Shown here one piece after another: positions 7,191-15,209 of a stretch of 64,000 nucleotides of DNA (positions within the stretch are counted from its first letter, which is position 1; each line of letters begins with the position of its first letter). The notes below the pieces were generated by a model, which was given only the letters and a program-made list of their open reading frames with translations, was not told the DNA's origin and ran no database searches. This DNA comes from Rhizobium sp. Root1203. Lineage in GTDB: Bacteria; Pseudomonadota; Alphaproteobacteria; Rhizobiales; Rhizobiaceae. The translations under genes were made by a program, and so were the position numbers. The stretch spans positions 1,318 through 65,317 of the forward strand of contig NZ_LMCW01000068.1 in assembly GCF_001424945.1 (NCBI RefSeq), in the 5' to 3' direction.

Positions 7191-8243
7191 ATGACTGAGA
7201 ACACCAAGCCGGCTCCGGCCGAGATTCGCGCGTTTCGCGTCGAGAACCCGAAGATGCGCGAGCGCGATATCGCAGCTCAGCTGAAGATTTCCGAGGCAGC
7301 GCTGGTCGCAGCCGAGGTCGGCATCAGCGCGACCCGCATCGACGGCAGCGCCCTGAAGCTCCTGGAGCGCGTCGCCGAACTCGGCGAAGTCATGGCGCTT
7401 TCGCGCAACGAGAGCGCCGTCCACGAAAAGATCGGCGTCTACGAGAATATCAACGCTGGCCCGCACGCTGCCATCGTTCTCGGCGACAACATCGACCTGC
7501 GAATCTTCCCGGGCCGCTGGGCTCATGGCTTTGCAGTGTCCAAGAAGGACGGCGAGCAGGAGCGGCTCAGCCTGCAGTATTTCGACAAGGCCGGTGATGC
7601 CGTCCACAAGATCCACCTGCGCCCGACATCGAATGTCGAAGCCTACCACGCTATCGTCCGGGACCTGAAGCTCGACGACCAGTCGCAGGAATTCGTCGCC
7701 GAGCAGGCAACAAAGGCGAACGACGAAAACGGCGACGTCAGCCGCGACGAACTGCGCGATCACTGGAGCAGGCTGACCGACACCCACGAATTCTTCGGCA
7801 TGCTGCGCAAGCTGAAGATCGGCCGCCAGGCTGCCGTTCGCACCGTAGGCGACGACTACGCCTGGAAGCTCGACAACGGCGCCGCAGCCGAGATGATGCA
7901 CGCATCGGTCAAGGCCGGCCTGCCGATCATGTGTTTCGTCGCCAACAACGGCATCGTGCAGATCCATTCCGGCCCGATCTTCAACGTGCAGCCGATGGGT
8001 CCGTGGATCAACGTTCTCGACGAGACCTTCCACCTGCATCTGCGCCAGGATCACATTGCCGAAACATGGGCCGTGCGCAAGCCGACCAAGGACGGTCACG
8101 TCACCTCGCTCGAAGCCTATGACGCCAACGGCGAAATGATCATCCAATTCTTCGGCAAACGAAAGGAAGGCTTCGACGAACGCACCGATTGGCGCGACAT
8201 CGTCGAAAACCTGCCGCGCGCAGCGGCCAGCGTTGCCGCCTAG
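7191..8243 (+). CDS. hmuS: Hemin-degrading factor HmuS
   Basis: This 350-residue cytoplasmic heme-binding protein of the HemS/ChuS family is built of two similar halves (about 15-170 and 185-345), the usual family architecture. Conserved-looking stretches include LQYFDKAGDAVHKIHL, RDHWSRLTDTHEFFGML and GPIFNVQPMGPWINVLDETF. It receives heme from the HmuTUV importer and either delivers or breaks it. The start ATG 7191 is preceded by AAGGGGTT. It is second in the operon. Confidence 0.93.
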   Translation: MTENTKPAPAEIRAFRVENPKMRERDIAAQLKISEAALVAAEVGISATRIDGSALKLLERVAELGEVMALSRNESAVHEKIGVYENINAGPHAAIVLGDNIDLRIFPGRWAHGFAVSKKDGEQERLSLQYFDKAGDAVHKIHLRPTSNVEAYHAIVRDLKLDDQSQEFVAEQATKANDENGDVSRDELRDHWSRLTDTHEFFGMLRKLKIGRQAAVRTVGDDYAWKLDNGAAAEMMHASVKAGLPIMCFVANNGIVQIHSGPIFNVQPMGPWINVLDETFHLHLRQDHIAETWAVRKPTKDGHVTSLEAYDANGEMIIQFFGKRKEGFDERTDWRDIVENLPRAAASVAA

Positions 8244-8252
8244 GGTAAGGAA

Positions 8253-9176
8253 ATGACGATGCGCAAGCATACAAGCCAGACACGGCTCTGGCCAACGGTC
8301 GCGCGGAGCCTGCTGGCTCTGCCTCTCGCTGCCTCCCTGTTCAGTGTCGCCGGCAACGCCTTCCCGCCAGCGGCTCAAGCCGCTGACAAAGTCGATACCG
8401 CTCGCGTCGTGTCGGTCGGCGGCGACGTCACGGAGATCATCTACGCACTTGGCGAGGAAAGCCATCTCATTGCCCGCGATACCACGAGCATGTTTCCCGA
8501 GGCCGCGATGAAGCTGCCTGACGTAGGCTACATGCGCGCGCTTTCGCCCGAGGGAATTCTAGCAATGAATCCGACGGCGATCATTGCCGTCGAGGGTTCC
8601 GGCCCGCCGGAAGCCCTGACGGTCCTGAAGAGCGCAAGCGTTCCATTCGAGACCGTACCGAATGCCTATACGCATGACGGTATTCTTGCGAAGATCGAAA
8701 AAGTCGGCGCGTTGCTCGGCGTCGAGGACAAGGCAGCGGCCTTGAAGGCAAAGGTTCGAGCCGATCTCGATGCCGCGATCGCCGATGCGGAGAAACGCCC
8801 CGAAAGCGAGCGCAAGCGGATCCTGTTCATCCTGAGCATGCAGGGCGGCAAGGTTATGGTTTCCGGAACAGGCACCGCGGCCGATGGCATGATCAGGCTT
8901 TCCGGTTCCGTCAACGCGGCTGGCGATTTCCCCGGTTACAAGCCGCTGACGGATGAGGCGATCATCGAGGCCAAGCCGGACGTGATCTTGATGATGAACC
9001 GCGGCGACGGCGCGTCGACCAAGAACGACGACCTGATGAAACAGCCGGCGCTTGCCTTGACGCCCGCCGTTCAGAACAAGGCGATCGTCCGCATGGACGG
9101 TCTCCATCTGCTCGGCTTCGGCCCTCGTACCGCAAGCGCCGTACGCGAGCTGAACGCGGCGATCTACGGGGGCTGA
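8253..9176 (+). CDS. hmuT: Periplasmic heme-binding protein HmuT
   Basis: This 307-residue substrate-binding protein has an unusually long but typical N-terminal signal (about 1-43, ending AAQA). The mature part is a class III, helix-linked binding fold. Tyr93 in DVGYMRALSPEGIL corresponds to the heme-coordinating tyrosine of the ShuT/HmuT family. It hands heme to the HmuU permease. hmuU begins 2 nt after its stop. Confidence 0.93.
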   Translation: MTMRKHTSQTRLWPTVARSLLALPLAASLFSVAGNAFPPAAQAADKVDTARVVSVGGDVTEIIYALGEESHLIARDTTSMFPEAAMKLPDVGYMRALSPEGILAMNPTAIIAVEGSGPPEALTVLKSASVPFETVPNAYTHDGILAKIEKVGALLGVEDKAAALKAKVRADLDAAIADAEKRPESERKRILFILSMQGGKVMVSGTGTAADGMIRLSGSVNAAGDFPGYKPLTDEAIIEAKPDVILMMNRGDGASTKNDDLMKQPALALTPAVQNKAIVRMDGLHLLGFGPRTASAVRELNAAIYGG

Positions 9177-9178
9177 AC

Positions 9179-10291
9179 GTGGCTCTGCAGGACGTCATGG
9201 AACGAGAACGCGCAAGGTTATCGCCGGCAAGGCTTCGCGAGCGGCATATGGCGGGTGACCGCCGGCCGCTGGCGTTGCTGACGATTGCGCTGCTCGCGCT
9301 CGGCTCCGTCCTGTCGCTGCTTTTCTCGGTCACGACAGGCGCATCCGATGCATCCTTCCTCGACGTCATTGCCAACGTCGCCGGATCGGCCGATGCGCTG
9401 AATGTCCGGGACCGTGTCATCATTTTCGATATCCGCATGCCTCGCGCCATTCTCGGCTTTCTCGTCGGCGGCTCGCTGGCCGTGTCAGGCGCCGTCATGC
9501 AAGGTCTCTTCCGAAATCCCCTGGCCGATCCGGGTCTCGTCGGCGTTTCCTCTGGTGCCGGCTTTGGCGCGGTCGTCATGATCGTGCTTGGCGGCACGAT
9601 CGCGGCACCTCTCTTTGCGCTGCTCGGCATCTACGCTCTCCCGATCGCGGCCTTTGGCGGCGGTCTGCTGACCACGCTCCTTCTCTATCGCATCGCCACC
9701 AGCAACGGCCAGACATCGGTTGCGACCATGCTGCTCGCCGGCATTGCACTTGGCTCTCTCGCCGGCGCTCTGACCGGTCTGCTGGTCTACATGGCCAACG
9801 ATCAGCAGCTCCGCGACCTGACGTTCTGGGGCATGGGTTCGCTTGCCGGGGCCACATGGTCAAAGATCGCGGCGGCCGCTCCGATCATTCTGCTGTCGTT
9901 CGCCGTCACCCCGTTCATAGCCCGCGGCCTCAACGCACTCACCCTCGGCGAGGCCGCCGCCTTTCACATGGGTATACCGGTACAGCGGCTGAAAAACATT
10001 GCGATCGTCAGCGTTGCGGCTGCGACGGGCGCTTCGGTGGCTGTCAGTGGCGGCATCGGCTTCGTCGGTATCGTCGTACCCCACGTGCTGCGGATGGCAA
10101 TCGGCCCGGATCATCGGTTCCTGCTGCCGTCGTCCGCCCTCCTCGGCGGCTCGCTGCTTATCTTCGCCGACGTACTTGCACGCACGGTCGTCGCACCCGC
10201 GGAGCTGCCGATCGGCATCATCACCGCGGCGGTCGGCGGCCCCTTCTTCCTGTGGATTCTGTTGCGCCAGCGCGGCCGCCTTGCCCTTTGA
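9179..10291 (+). CDS. hmuU: Heme ABC transporter permease HmuU
   Basis: This 370-residue FecCD-family inner membrane permease has about ten membrane helices. Family landmarks are RMPRAILGFLVGGSLAVSGA, GLFRNPLADPGLVGVSSGAG and the cytoplasmic loop GIGFVGIVVPHVLRM that docks the ATPase. The start is GTG 9179, just after the hmuT stop. An extension of about 25 hydrophilic residues precedes the first helix, so a later start is possible. Confidence 0.93.
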   Translation: MALQDVMERERARLSPARLRERHMAGDRRPLALLTIALLALGSVLSLLFSVTTGASDASFLDVIANVAGSADALNVRDRVIIFDIRMPRAILGFLVGGSLAVSGAVMQGLFRNPLADPGLVGVSSGAGFGAVVMIVLGGTIAAPLFALLGIYALPIAAFGGGLLTTLLLYRIATSNGQTSVATMLLAGIALGSLAGALTGLLVYMANDQQLRDLTFWGMGSLAGATWSKIAAAAPIILLSFAVTPFIARGLNALTLGEAAAFHMGIPVQRLKNIAIVSVAAATGASVAVSGGIGFVGIVVPHVLRMAIGPDHRFLLPSSALLGGSLLIFADVLARTVVAPAELPIGIITAAVGGPFFLWILLRQRGRLAL

Positions 10292-10301
10292 GTGACATGC
10301 A

Positions 10302-11093
10302 ATGATCGAAGTATCCGGCGTTTCAGTCCGTCTGTCGGGCAAGACCATCGTGCAGGATGTCGGCTTCACCGCCGAATCCGGGCGGATGACTGCCATTGCG
10401 GGGCCGAACGGCTCCGGCAAGACCACCGTGATGAAGGCAGTGTCCGGCGAGCTTTCCTATGAAGGCGGCATCTTGATCAACGGGCACCACGTGAAGTCGC
10501 TTCAGCCCTGGCAACTGGCGGCGGTCCGGGGCGTGCTGCCTCAGGCAAGCGTCATCTCCTTCCCTTTCACCGTCCGCGAAGTCGTGCGCATGGGACTGAC
10601 ATCAGGTCTCAACCGCAATCCCGCGAAGGCGGAACAGTCTGCTGCAAAAGCCCTAGCGTCGGTTGATCTCAGCGGGTACGAGGGGCGCTTCTATCAGCAG
10701 CTTTCGGGCGGCGAACAGCAGCGCGTGCAGCTTGCCCGCGTTCTCTGCCAGATCGCGGAGCCGACCACCGAAGGAAAACCGAACTGGCTCCTGCTCGACG
10801 AGCCGGTGTCCAGCCTCGACATCAGCCACCAGCTGACCATCATGCGTCTCGCACGCTCGTTCTGCGACAACGGCGGCGGCGTCATCGCCGTAATGCACGA
10901 TCTGAACCTGACGGCACTCTTCGCTGATCGGATCCTTCTGATGCAGTCCGGGCGGCTGGCGGCCTTCGGGACCATCCACGAGGTCCTGACGGACGATACG
11001 ATGCAATCCGTGTTCGGTTGTCCGCTTCGCATCAACGCTCTGCCCGCTGACGGCACGCCGTTCGTCCTGGCTCACAGCGCCATGCAAGGCTGA
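10302..11093 (+). CDS. hmuV: Heme ABC transporter ATP-binding protein HmuV
   Basis: This 263-residue ABC ATPase powers the HmuTU importer. Walker A is GPNGSGKTT (34-42), the signature is LSGGEQQ (134-140) and Walker B is WLLLDEP (162-168). It is the last gene of the operon. A stress-sigma promoter begins only 8 nt after its stop codon, so the next genes have their own control. Confidence 0.94.
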   Translation: MIEVSGVSVRLSGKTIVQDVGFTAESGRMTAIAGPNGSGKTTVMKAVSGELSYEGGILINGHHVKSLQPWQLAAVRGVLPQASVISFPFTVREVVRMGLTSGLNRNPAKAEQSAAKALASVDLSGYEGRFYQQLSGGEQQRVQLARVLCQIAEPTTEGKPNWLLLDEPVSSLDISHQLTIMRLARSFCDNGGGVIAVMHDLNLTALFADRILLMQSGRLAAFGTIHEVLTDDTMQSVFGCPLRINALPADGTPFVLAHSAMQG

Positions 11094-11100
11094 GCAGCGC

Positions 11101-11125
11101 GGAACTTTTGACCACCGAGGGCGTT
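11101..11125 (+). promoter_or_regulatory. EcfG-type promoter (GGAAC-N16-CGTT)
   Basis: GGAAC (11101-11105) and CGTT (11122-11125) are separated by exactly 16 nt, the consensus for the alphaproteobacterial general stress sigma factor. The promoter would give a leader of about 100 nt before the GTG at 11236. The ecfG gene itself is 1 kb downstream. Confidence 0.75.
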
Positions 11126-11235
11126 AAGCCTTTGATTTGGGTCATTGCCGGGCAATATTCCCCATGCAAGCTTGAGTAGTGATCCTGTGTTGAACCAGGC
11201 GACGCGGAGCGGCGTCGTAACAATGGAGAAAACCT

Positions 11236-11586
11236 GTGGCTTCTTCCTTCCTTCACTCCGTTCGCAGCCGCCGCAACGGCAGCGATACGCTTCACGATAT
11301 CGAATCGACGATCGAAGAGCAGATTGCGTCGCTACGAGACGAAATCGCCGCGTTGACCCGGGTTGCCGGGAAGAGCTCACGCCGTCAGGGTGAAAAAATA
11401 CGCGATCAGGCATCGGCGGGCTATGATGAACTGTTGGGCCGAAGCGAGGACTTGCTGCGGGAACTGCAGGACGGATATCTTCGTGGCGCCAACGAGGTGC
11501 GTGACACCGTGCGCAGACATCCGATCGCAACCGTAGGCGCGGCCGCGGCCTTCGGGCTCGTCCTCGCCCTCCTTGCCCGCCGTTAG
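11236..11586 (+). CDS. DUF883/YqjD-like membrane-anchored stress protein
   Basis: This 116-residue protein has a helical, charged body (about 15-90, coiled-coil-like) and one C-terminal membrane helix (VGAAAAFGLVLALLARR). This is the layout of ElaB/YqjD/DUF883 proteins, which tether to the inner membrane and associate with ribosomes in E. coli. The GTG start has GGAGAA 5 nt upstream. The EcfG-type promoter 111 nt upstream predicts induction in stress and stationary phase. It is co-transcribed with the next membrane protein. Confidence 0.8.
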   Translation: MASSFLHSVRSRRNGSDTLHDIESTIEEQIASLRDEIAALTRVAGKSSRRQGEKIRDQASAGYDELLGRSEDLLRELQDGYLRGANEVRDTVRRHPIATVGAAAAFGLVLALLARR

Positions 11587-11594
11587 GAGTCTCG

Positions 11595-11996
11595 ATGCTG
11601 TTCCCGATCCTCAGCCTCCTGGTAGGCACGAGTGTCCACCGTACCGTTGCGCGGACCAAGCGCAACGGTATTTTCATTGCCATAGCCGTCCTCTTCATAC
11701 TGACCGCCTATGCCTTGGCGGTCGTGGCGGGCGCTATCTGGCTCGCCGGCATCTATGGCCCCATCGGCGCAGCACTTTTTCTGGCCGCCTGCGCCCTGCT
11801 GATCGCCATTATCGTCCTGATCGCAATGACGTTTATCAATGCCCGGGAGGCCCGACGCGCCAGGGAGAGGCGGCAGGCAGTCGAATCTCTTGCCGCCGCC
11901 GGCATCGGTCTCGTTCGTGCACAGCCATTGCTCACCGCAGGGATTATCGTCGCGCTGGTTGCCTCCAGTTTGCTTGGATCAAAGAGCAGCGACTGA
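11595..11996 (+). CDS. Small membrane protein, holin-X/DUF1469-like
   Basis: This 133-residue product has two strong membrane helices (about 25-75), a charged cytoplasmic stretch (NAREARRARERRQAVES) and a last hydrophobic segment (LLTAGIIVALVASSLLG). The layout resembles phage-holin-like superfamily proteins that often accompany DUF883 genes in bacterial stress operons. It begins 8 nt after the DUF883 gene, so both should respond to EcfG. Confidence 0.72.
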   Translation: MLFPILSLLVGTSVHRTVARTKRNGIFIAIAVLFILTAYALAVVAGAIWLAGIYGPIGAALFLAACALLIAIIVLIAMTFINAREARRARERRQAVESLAAAGIGLVRAQPLLTAGIIVALVASSLLGSKSSD

Positions 11997-12015
11997 CCCA
12001 GCAGTCCCCCAACAT

Positions 12016-12050
12016 AAAAGCCGGCGCCCTCGGGCACCGGCTTTTCCTTT
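12016..12050. terminator. Bidirectional rho-independent terminator
   Basis: AAAAGCCGG (12016-12024) pairs with CCGGCTTTT (12037-12045), with further GCCC/GGGC pairing inside. T-runs follow on both strands. It separates the convergent holin-like gene and ecfG. Confidence 0.85.
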
Positions 12051-12068
12051 TGCTCTCCTTCCCGATGG

Positions 12069-12623
12069 TCAGAAGGCGAACGCCTTCGACGTTAGCGGCG
12101 AGGATGTCGCGTCCGGTCCGAAATCGGCTTCACCGGAAATCTGGAGCAATTCCTGCAACCGCTGGCGGGCGCGGTTGACGCGGCTCTTGATCGTTCCGAC
12201 TGCACAGCCGCAAATCTCCGCCGCCTCCTCATAGGAAAAGCCCGATGCGCCAACGAGGATGATCGCCTCGCGTTGATCCGGCGGCAATTGCTCCAGGGCC
12301 TTCTTGAAATCCTGAAGATCGAGCGCGCCGTACTGGGACGGGTGCGTCGCCATGGATTCGGTGAAGAGGCCGTCGCTGTCCTGTATCTCGCGCCCGGCCT
12401 TGCGCATCTGGCTATAGAGTTCGTTGCGCAGGATTGTGAAGAGCCATGCCTTCATGTTCGTGCCCATCTCGAAGTGATCCTGCTTGGCCCAGGCCTTCAT
12501 GATGGTATCCTGCACAAGATCATCGGCACGGTCGTGTCGACCGATCAGCGAGATTGCGAAGGCTCGCAAACTCGGCAGGGCCGCAAGAAGCTCGCGCTTG
12601 AAGCTTGGTTGCTGCTTTTCCAT
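12069..12623 (-). CDS. ecfG: General stress ECF sigma factor EcfG (RpoE2/SigT type)
   Basis: This 184-residue ECF sigma factor has sigma region 2 (DRADDLVQDTIMKAWAK) and region 4 (EQLPPDQREAIILVGASGFS, then YEEAAEICGCAVGTIKSRV). It directs RNA polymerase to GGAAC-N16/17-CGTT promoters in the general stress response. Its identity as EcfG rests on the directly adjacent nepR and the divergent phyR. It is the second gene of the nepR-ecfG unit, with a 9-nt gap. Confidence 0.95.
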   Translation of the reverse strand: MEKQQPSFKRELLAALPSLRAFAISLIGRHDRADDLVQDTIMKAWAKQDHFEMGTNMKAWLFTILRNELYSQMRKAGREIQDSDGLFTESMATHPSQYGALDLQDFKKALEQLPPDQREAIILVGASGFSYEEAAEICGCAVGTIKSRVNRARQRLQELLQISGEADFGPDATSSPLTSKAFAF

Positions 12624-12632
12624 CGGTCCACC

Positions 12633-12836
12633 CTACTTGACGACTTTGGCCGAAGCCATCAGCTCGGCCTGATCAAGTTTTTCCAGCAGATCGAGAAAGC
12701 GATCGGGGATCGCTTCTTCCTGAACGGCGGCATAGAGAGATCTCAAACGCACCCCGATCTGGCTGTTGGGATCCAAGACATCGCTCGCGCGCATCTCCCG
12801 ATGGCCGTCCAATTCTTCATTCTTGCGGCTTGTCAT
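12633..12836 (-). CDS. nepR: Anti-sigma factor NepR
   Basis: This 67-residue protein has the NepR core IGVRLRSLYAAVQEEAIPDR followed by FLDLLEKLDQAE. NepR holds EcfG inactive until phosphorylated PhyR, which mimics a sigma factor, takes it away. It is just upstream of ecfG on the same strand and divergent from phyR. Its product and EcfG are co-expressed, the usual arrangement for anti-sigma and sigma partners. Confidence 0.95.
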   Translation of the reverse strand: MTSRKNEELDGHREMRASDVLDPNSQIGVRLRSLYAAVQEEAIPDRFLDLLEKLDQAELMASAKVVK

Positions 12837-12952
12837 TAACTTTTCACTTCTTGCCTGTTGTCATTGGGTGCACCACCGGACTGATAAAACACACATTGTC
12901 GCTTACCGATCGTCACGGCCCGCCCTTCATTTGCGTCGACTATCGCCAACAG

Positions 12953-12977
12953 AATGCGCCTGAGAAAAAAAAGTTCC
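12953..12977 (-). promoter_or_regulatory. Probable EcfG promoter of nepR-ecfG
   Basis: On the minus strand GGAAC (12977-12973) is followed after 16 nt by CATT (12956-12953), one base from the CGTT consensus. It points toward nepR, whose start is at 12836. It would give positive autoregulation of nepR-ecfG. Confidence 0.5.
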
Positions 12978-12993
12978 TGAAATCTAGGAACTT
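12971..12993. repeat. Inverted repeat joining two divergent EcfG -35 elements
   Basis: AAGTTCCT (12971-12978) and AGGAACTT (12986-12993) are perfect 8-bp arms with a 7-nt spacer. Each arm contains a GGAAC -35 element, one per direction, so the two divergent promoters lie back to back. Confidence 0.7.
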
Positions 12994-13012
12994 TTTTGCT
13001 GCATGCCGCGTT
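12987..13012 (+). promoter_or_regulatory. EcfG promoter of phyR (GGAAC-N17-CGTT)
   Basis: GGAAC (12987-12991) and CGTT (13009-13012) are separated by 17 nt, matching the general stress consensus. phyR begins at 13059. The regulator of the pathway is therefore predicted to be under its own sigma factor. Confidence 0.85.
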
Positions 13013-13058
13013 CAAATGCCACTGGAGCCGTTACCGGCCCTGCATACGGGAGCTATCA

Positions 13059-13853
13059 ATGACACTTTCTACTCGAATTGCGCCGCACCTTCCTTACCTG
13101 CGCCGCTATTCCCGGGCTCTGACCGGCACACAGACCTCTGGCGACGCCTATGTCGCGGCAGTTTTGGAAGCCATCATTGCGGACATTTCCATTTTCCCGG
13201 ATACGGCAGATGACCGTGTCGCACTCTACAAACTGTTCACCACATTGTTTGGTTCCGCCACGGTTCAGATTCCAGAACCGTCTTCTCCCTATGCTTGGGA
13301 GCAGCGGGCCACGATCAATCTCGGCAAGGTTTCCCCACGCGCCCGCCAGGCCTTCATTCTCGCATCCGTCGAGAATTTCCGGGTCGGAGAGATCGCGGAA
13401 ATTCTCGCCGCGGACGAACTGGAAGTCACCAAGCTTCTCGACAGCGCATCGCGCGAAATCTCCCGCCAGGTCGCAACGGATATCATGATCATCGAGGACG
13501 AGCCGCTGATCGCCATGGATATCGAGCAGATGGTGGAAAGCCTCGGTCATCGCGTTACCGGCATCGCTCGCACGCATGCGGAAGCCGTTGCCCTCTACAA
13601 CAAGACGAAGCCGAGCATGGTTCTGGCCGACATTCAGCTCGCCGACGGCAGCTCCGGCATTGACGCCGTCAACGACATCCTGAAAACCTCGAGCGTGCCG
13701 GTGATCTTCATTACGGCCTTCCCGGAGCGCCTGTTGACGGGCGAACGGCCGGAACCGACCTTCCTCGTCACCAAGCCGTTCAACCCCGATATGGTGAAGG
13801 CTCTGATCAGCCAGGCGCTCTTCTTCAACGAAACCACCAAAGCAGCAGCTTGA
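13059..13853 (+). CDS. phyR: Anti-anti-sigma response regulator PhyR
   Basis: This 264-residue protein has an N-terminal ECF-sigma-like domain (about 5-135, including INLGKVSPRARQAFILASVE) and a C-terminal receiver (about 140-258) with acidic pocket EDE (146-148), phosphoacceptor Asp191 (VLADIQLADG) and Lys in VTKPFNPD. Phosphorylation frees the sigma-like domain to bind NepR, which releases EcfG. The start is ATG 13059; a longer frame from 12996 would begin inside the promoter. Confidence 0.96.
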   Translation: MTLSTRIAPHLPYLRRYSRALTGTQTSGDAYVAAVLEAIIADISIFPDTADDRVALYKLFTTLFGSATVQIPEPSSPYAWEQRATINLGKVSPRARQAFILASVENFRVGEIAEILAADELEVTKLLDSASREISRQVATDIMIIEDEPLIAMDIEQMVESLGHRVTGIARTHAEAVALYNKTKPSMVLADIQLADGSSGIDAVNDILKTSSVPVIFITAFPERLLTGERPEPTFLVTKPFNPDMVKALISQALFFNETTKAAA

Positions 13854-13868
13854 CGCATTCGCACATAC

Positions 13869-13893
13869 GGAACAAAGCGCAATGGAGAGCGTT
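13869..13893 (+). promoter_or_regulatory. EcfG promoter upstream of the HWE-type kinase gene (GGAAC-N16-CGTT)
   Basis: GGAAC (13869-13873) and CGTT (13890-13893) have an exact 16-nt spacer. The kinase gene starts at 14034. The -10 end overlaps an imperfect hairpin (about 13884-13914) that might also act as the end of the phyR message. Confidence 0.8.
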
Positions 13894-14033
13894 CCAGTCA
13901 ATCTGGAGCGCTCCCCGCAATGTTAAGATATTATCCAGCGCTTGCGCCTAGATAGAAACGATCAGCGGGCTTTGCTGCAAGCGGATGTGCTCATCCTCCT
14001 GCGGCGTCAAAAGGATCGAAGGAAGGCGGCTGG

Positions 14034-15068
14034 GTGAATAGGACTGGACCATTGGCCGGCACGACCTTCGCATTGGAAGGCAAAGAGCTGTTGATGGAAC
14101 GCGCGCTCGCCAGCGCCGGAATTTCGGTTGTCTATCAGGACCCCGATCTCGCCATCGTCTATACCGAAAACCTGCCCCCCCACTTTCAGACGTTCTCGGT
14201 TCCAGGCGGCAGCGATGCCGACATGTTCGGCGAGACCCATGGACGAAACCTCGAGACCCTGAAGCAGGCAGTTCTCGAAAGCGGCAGTCCGGCGAGCACC
14301 GAGGTCGACATCTCGATCGACGGCGAAATGCGCCACTACGAGATAAAGGTCCAGCGCATTGGCCTCGGCCACCAAGAAGGCCTGCTGTCTGTCATCACGG
14401 AGATCACGGAGGCACGGCACCGCGAGAAGGTGTTGAAATCCTTGCTGCGGGAATTGTCGCACCGCTCCAAGAACCTGCTTGCCATCATCCAGGGGATCGC
14501 CACCCAGACCGCCCGCAACACGCTTTCGCTCGACAGCTTCCTCGTAAAATTTCGGGGGCGGTTGCAGTCTCTCTCGAACTCCCAGGATCTCATCACGGAC
14601 TCCAGTTGGCGCGGTGCCTTCCTGTTCGAGCTTACGCAGAAGCAATTCGCCCCCTACTGGCCCGACACCGTCGGACCGCTGCCCGTCACCGGCTTGAACG
14701 TGCATCTGACGCCGAACGCCGCTGTGCACGTGGGTCTTGCCTTGCATGAGCTGATTGTAAACTCCGCCACGTTCGGCGCCATCTCCGGTGGCGCTCCTTC
14801 GATAACGCTGGATTGTCAGGAAACGGTTCTGTCCGACCGCAAGGCAATTCGTGTTTCGTGGCTCGAAATGCTGCCGAACGGGAACGCCACACACGAATTC
14901 ATCGAGAACAGCTTCGGCAGGATCGTGCTGGAGCGTGTCGTGCCCTCCTCGGTCAACGGCAAGGCCGACCTCCGGCTGCCCCCGGGCCGCATCGAATACC
15001 ATTTGCTGATCCCGGACTCCGAGTTCGAAATCCTGAAGCGCGCGCCCCAGCAGGTCGGCGTCCGCTGA
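14034..15068 (+). CDS. HWE/HisKA_2-type sensor histidine kinase of the general stress locus
   Basis: This 344-residue soluble kinase has a PAS-like N-terminal sensor region (about 20-128) and an H-box LLRELSHRSKNLLAIIQG with His143. A degenerate C-terminal ATPase domain holds LALHELIVNSATFGA as the N-box. Such kinases phosphorylate PhyR. The GTG start has AAGGAAGG 7 nt upstream. Its EcfG-type promoter means the kinase is itself stress-induced, giving a feedback loop. The signal sensed is unknown, and lack of membrane helices suggests a cytoplasmic cue. Confidence 0.88.
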   Translation: MNRTGPLAGTTFALEGKELLMERALASAGISVVYQDPDLAIVYTENLPPHFQTFSVPGGSDADMFGETHGRNLETLKQAVLESGSPASTEVDISIDGEMRHYEIKVQRIGLGHQEGLLSVITEITEARHREKVLKSLLRELSHRSKNLLAIIQGIATQTARNTLSLDSFLVKFRGRLQSLSNSQDLITDSSWRGAFLFELTQKQFAPYWPDTVGPLPVTGLNVHLTPNAAVHVGLALHELIVNSATFGAISGGAPSITLDCQETVLSDRKAIRVSWLEMLPNGNATHEFIENSFGRIVLERVVPSSVNGKADLRLPPGRIEYHLLIPDSEFEILKRAPQQVGVR

Positions 15069-15074
15069 TCCCGC

Positions 15075-15113
15075 AAAAGAAAACAGCCAGTGCGAGGGCG
15101 GCGCACCGGCTGT
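15075..15113 (-). terminator. Rho-independent terminator of the putative small RNA
   Basis: A 12-bp stem (15113-15102 with 15094-15083) closes a 7-nt loop CCGCCCT and is followed on the minus strand by TTTCTTTT. In minus-strand RNA the stem is continuous with one U-G pair. Read on the plus strand, the same position is an A-C mismatch and the T-tract is poor. The element is therefore oriented for minus-strand transcription, although it may also stop the kinase message. Confidence 0.75.
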
Positions 15114-15204
15114 CTTCACTCACCGGGAGGGGACCGTGAGTGCGGATCCGAACGGTGTTTTGGGGGCGCGCATTTTGGGTCGATGCGATCACCGTTCGGA
15201 TATC
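15075..15204 (-). ncRNA. Putative EcfG-dependent small RNA of about 130 nt
   Basis: On the minus strand an exact EcfG promoter (15234-15210) is followed, with no open reading frame of note, by three stem-loops. Stem 1 pairs ATCCGAACGGTG (15201-15190) with CACCGTTCGGAT (15157-15146) around a 32-nt loop holding a run of five C. Stem 2 (15140-15119) has a C-rich loop, TCCCCTC. Stem 3 is a strong terminator ending in TTTCTTTT. No minus-strand protein gene explains this promoter and terminator. C-rich loops are typical of alphaproteobacterial small RNAs that bind Shine-Dalgarno regions. The likely start (about 15204) is inferred from the -10 position. Confidence 0.65.
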
Positions 15205-15209
15205 GCCAT

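Noticed and set aside
7131..8465. 444-codon open frame on the minus strand
   Set aside because: It is antisense to hmuS, which has full family-length homology features.
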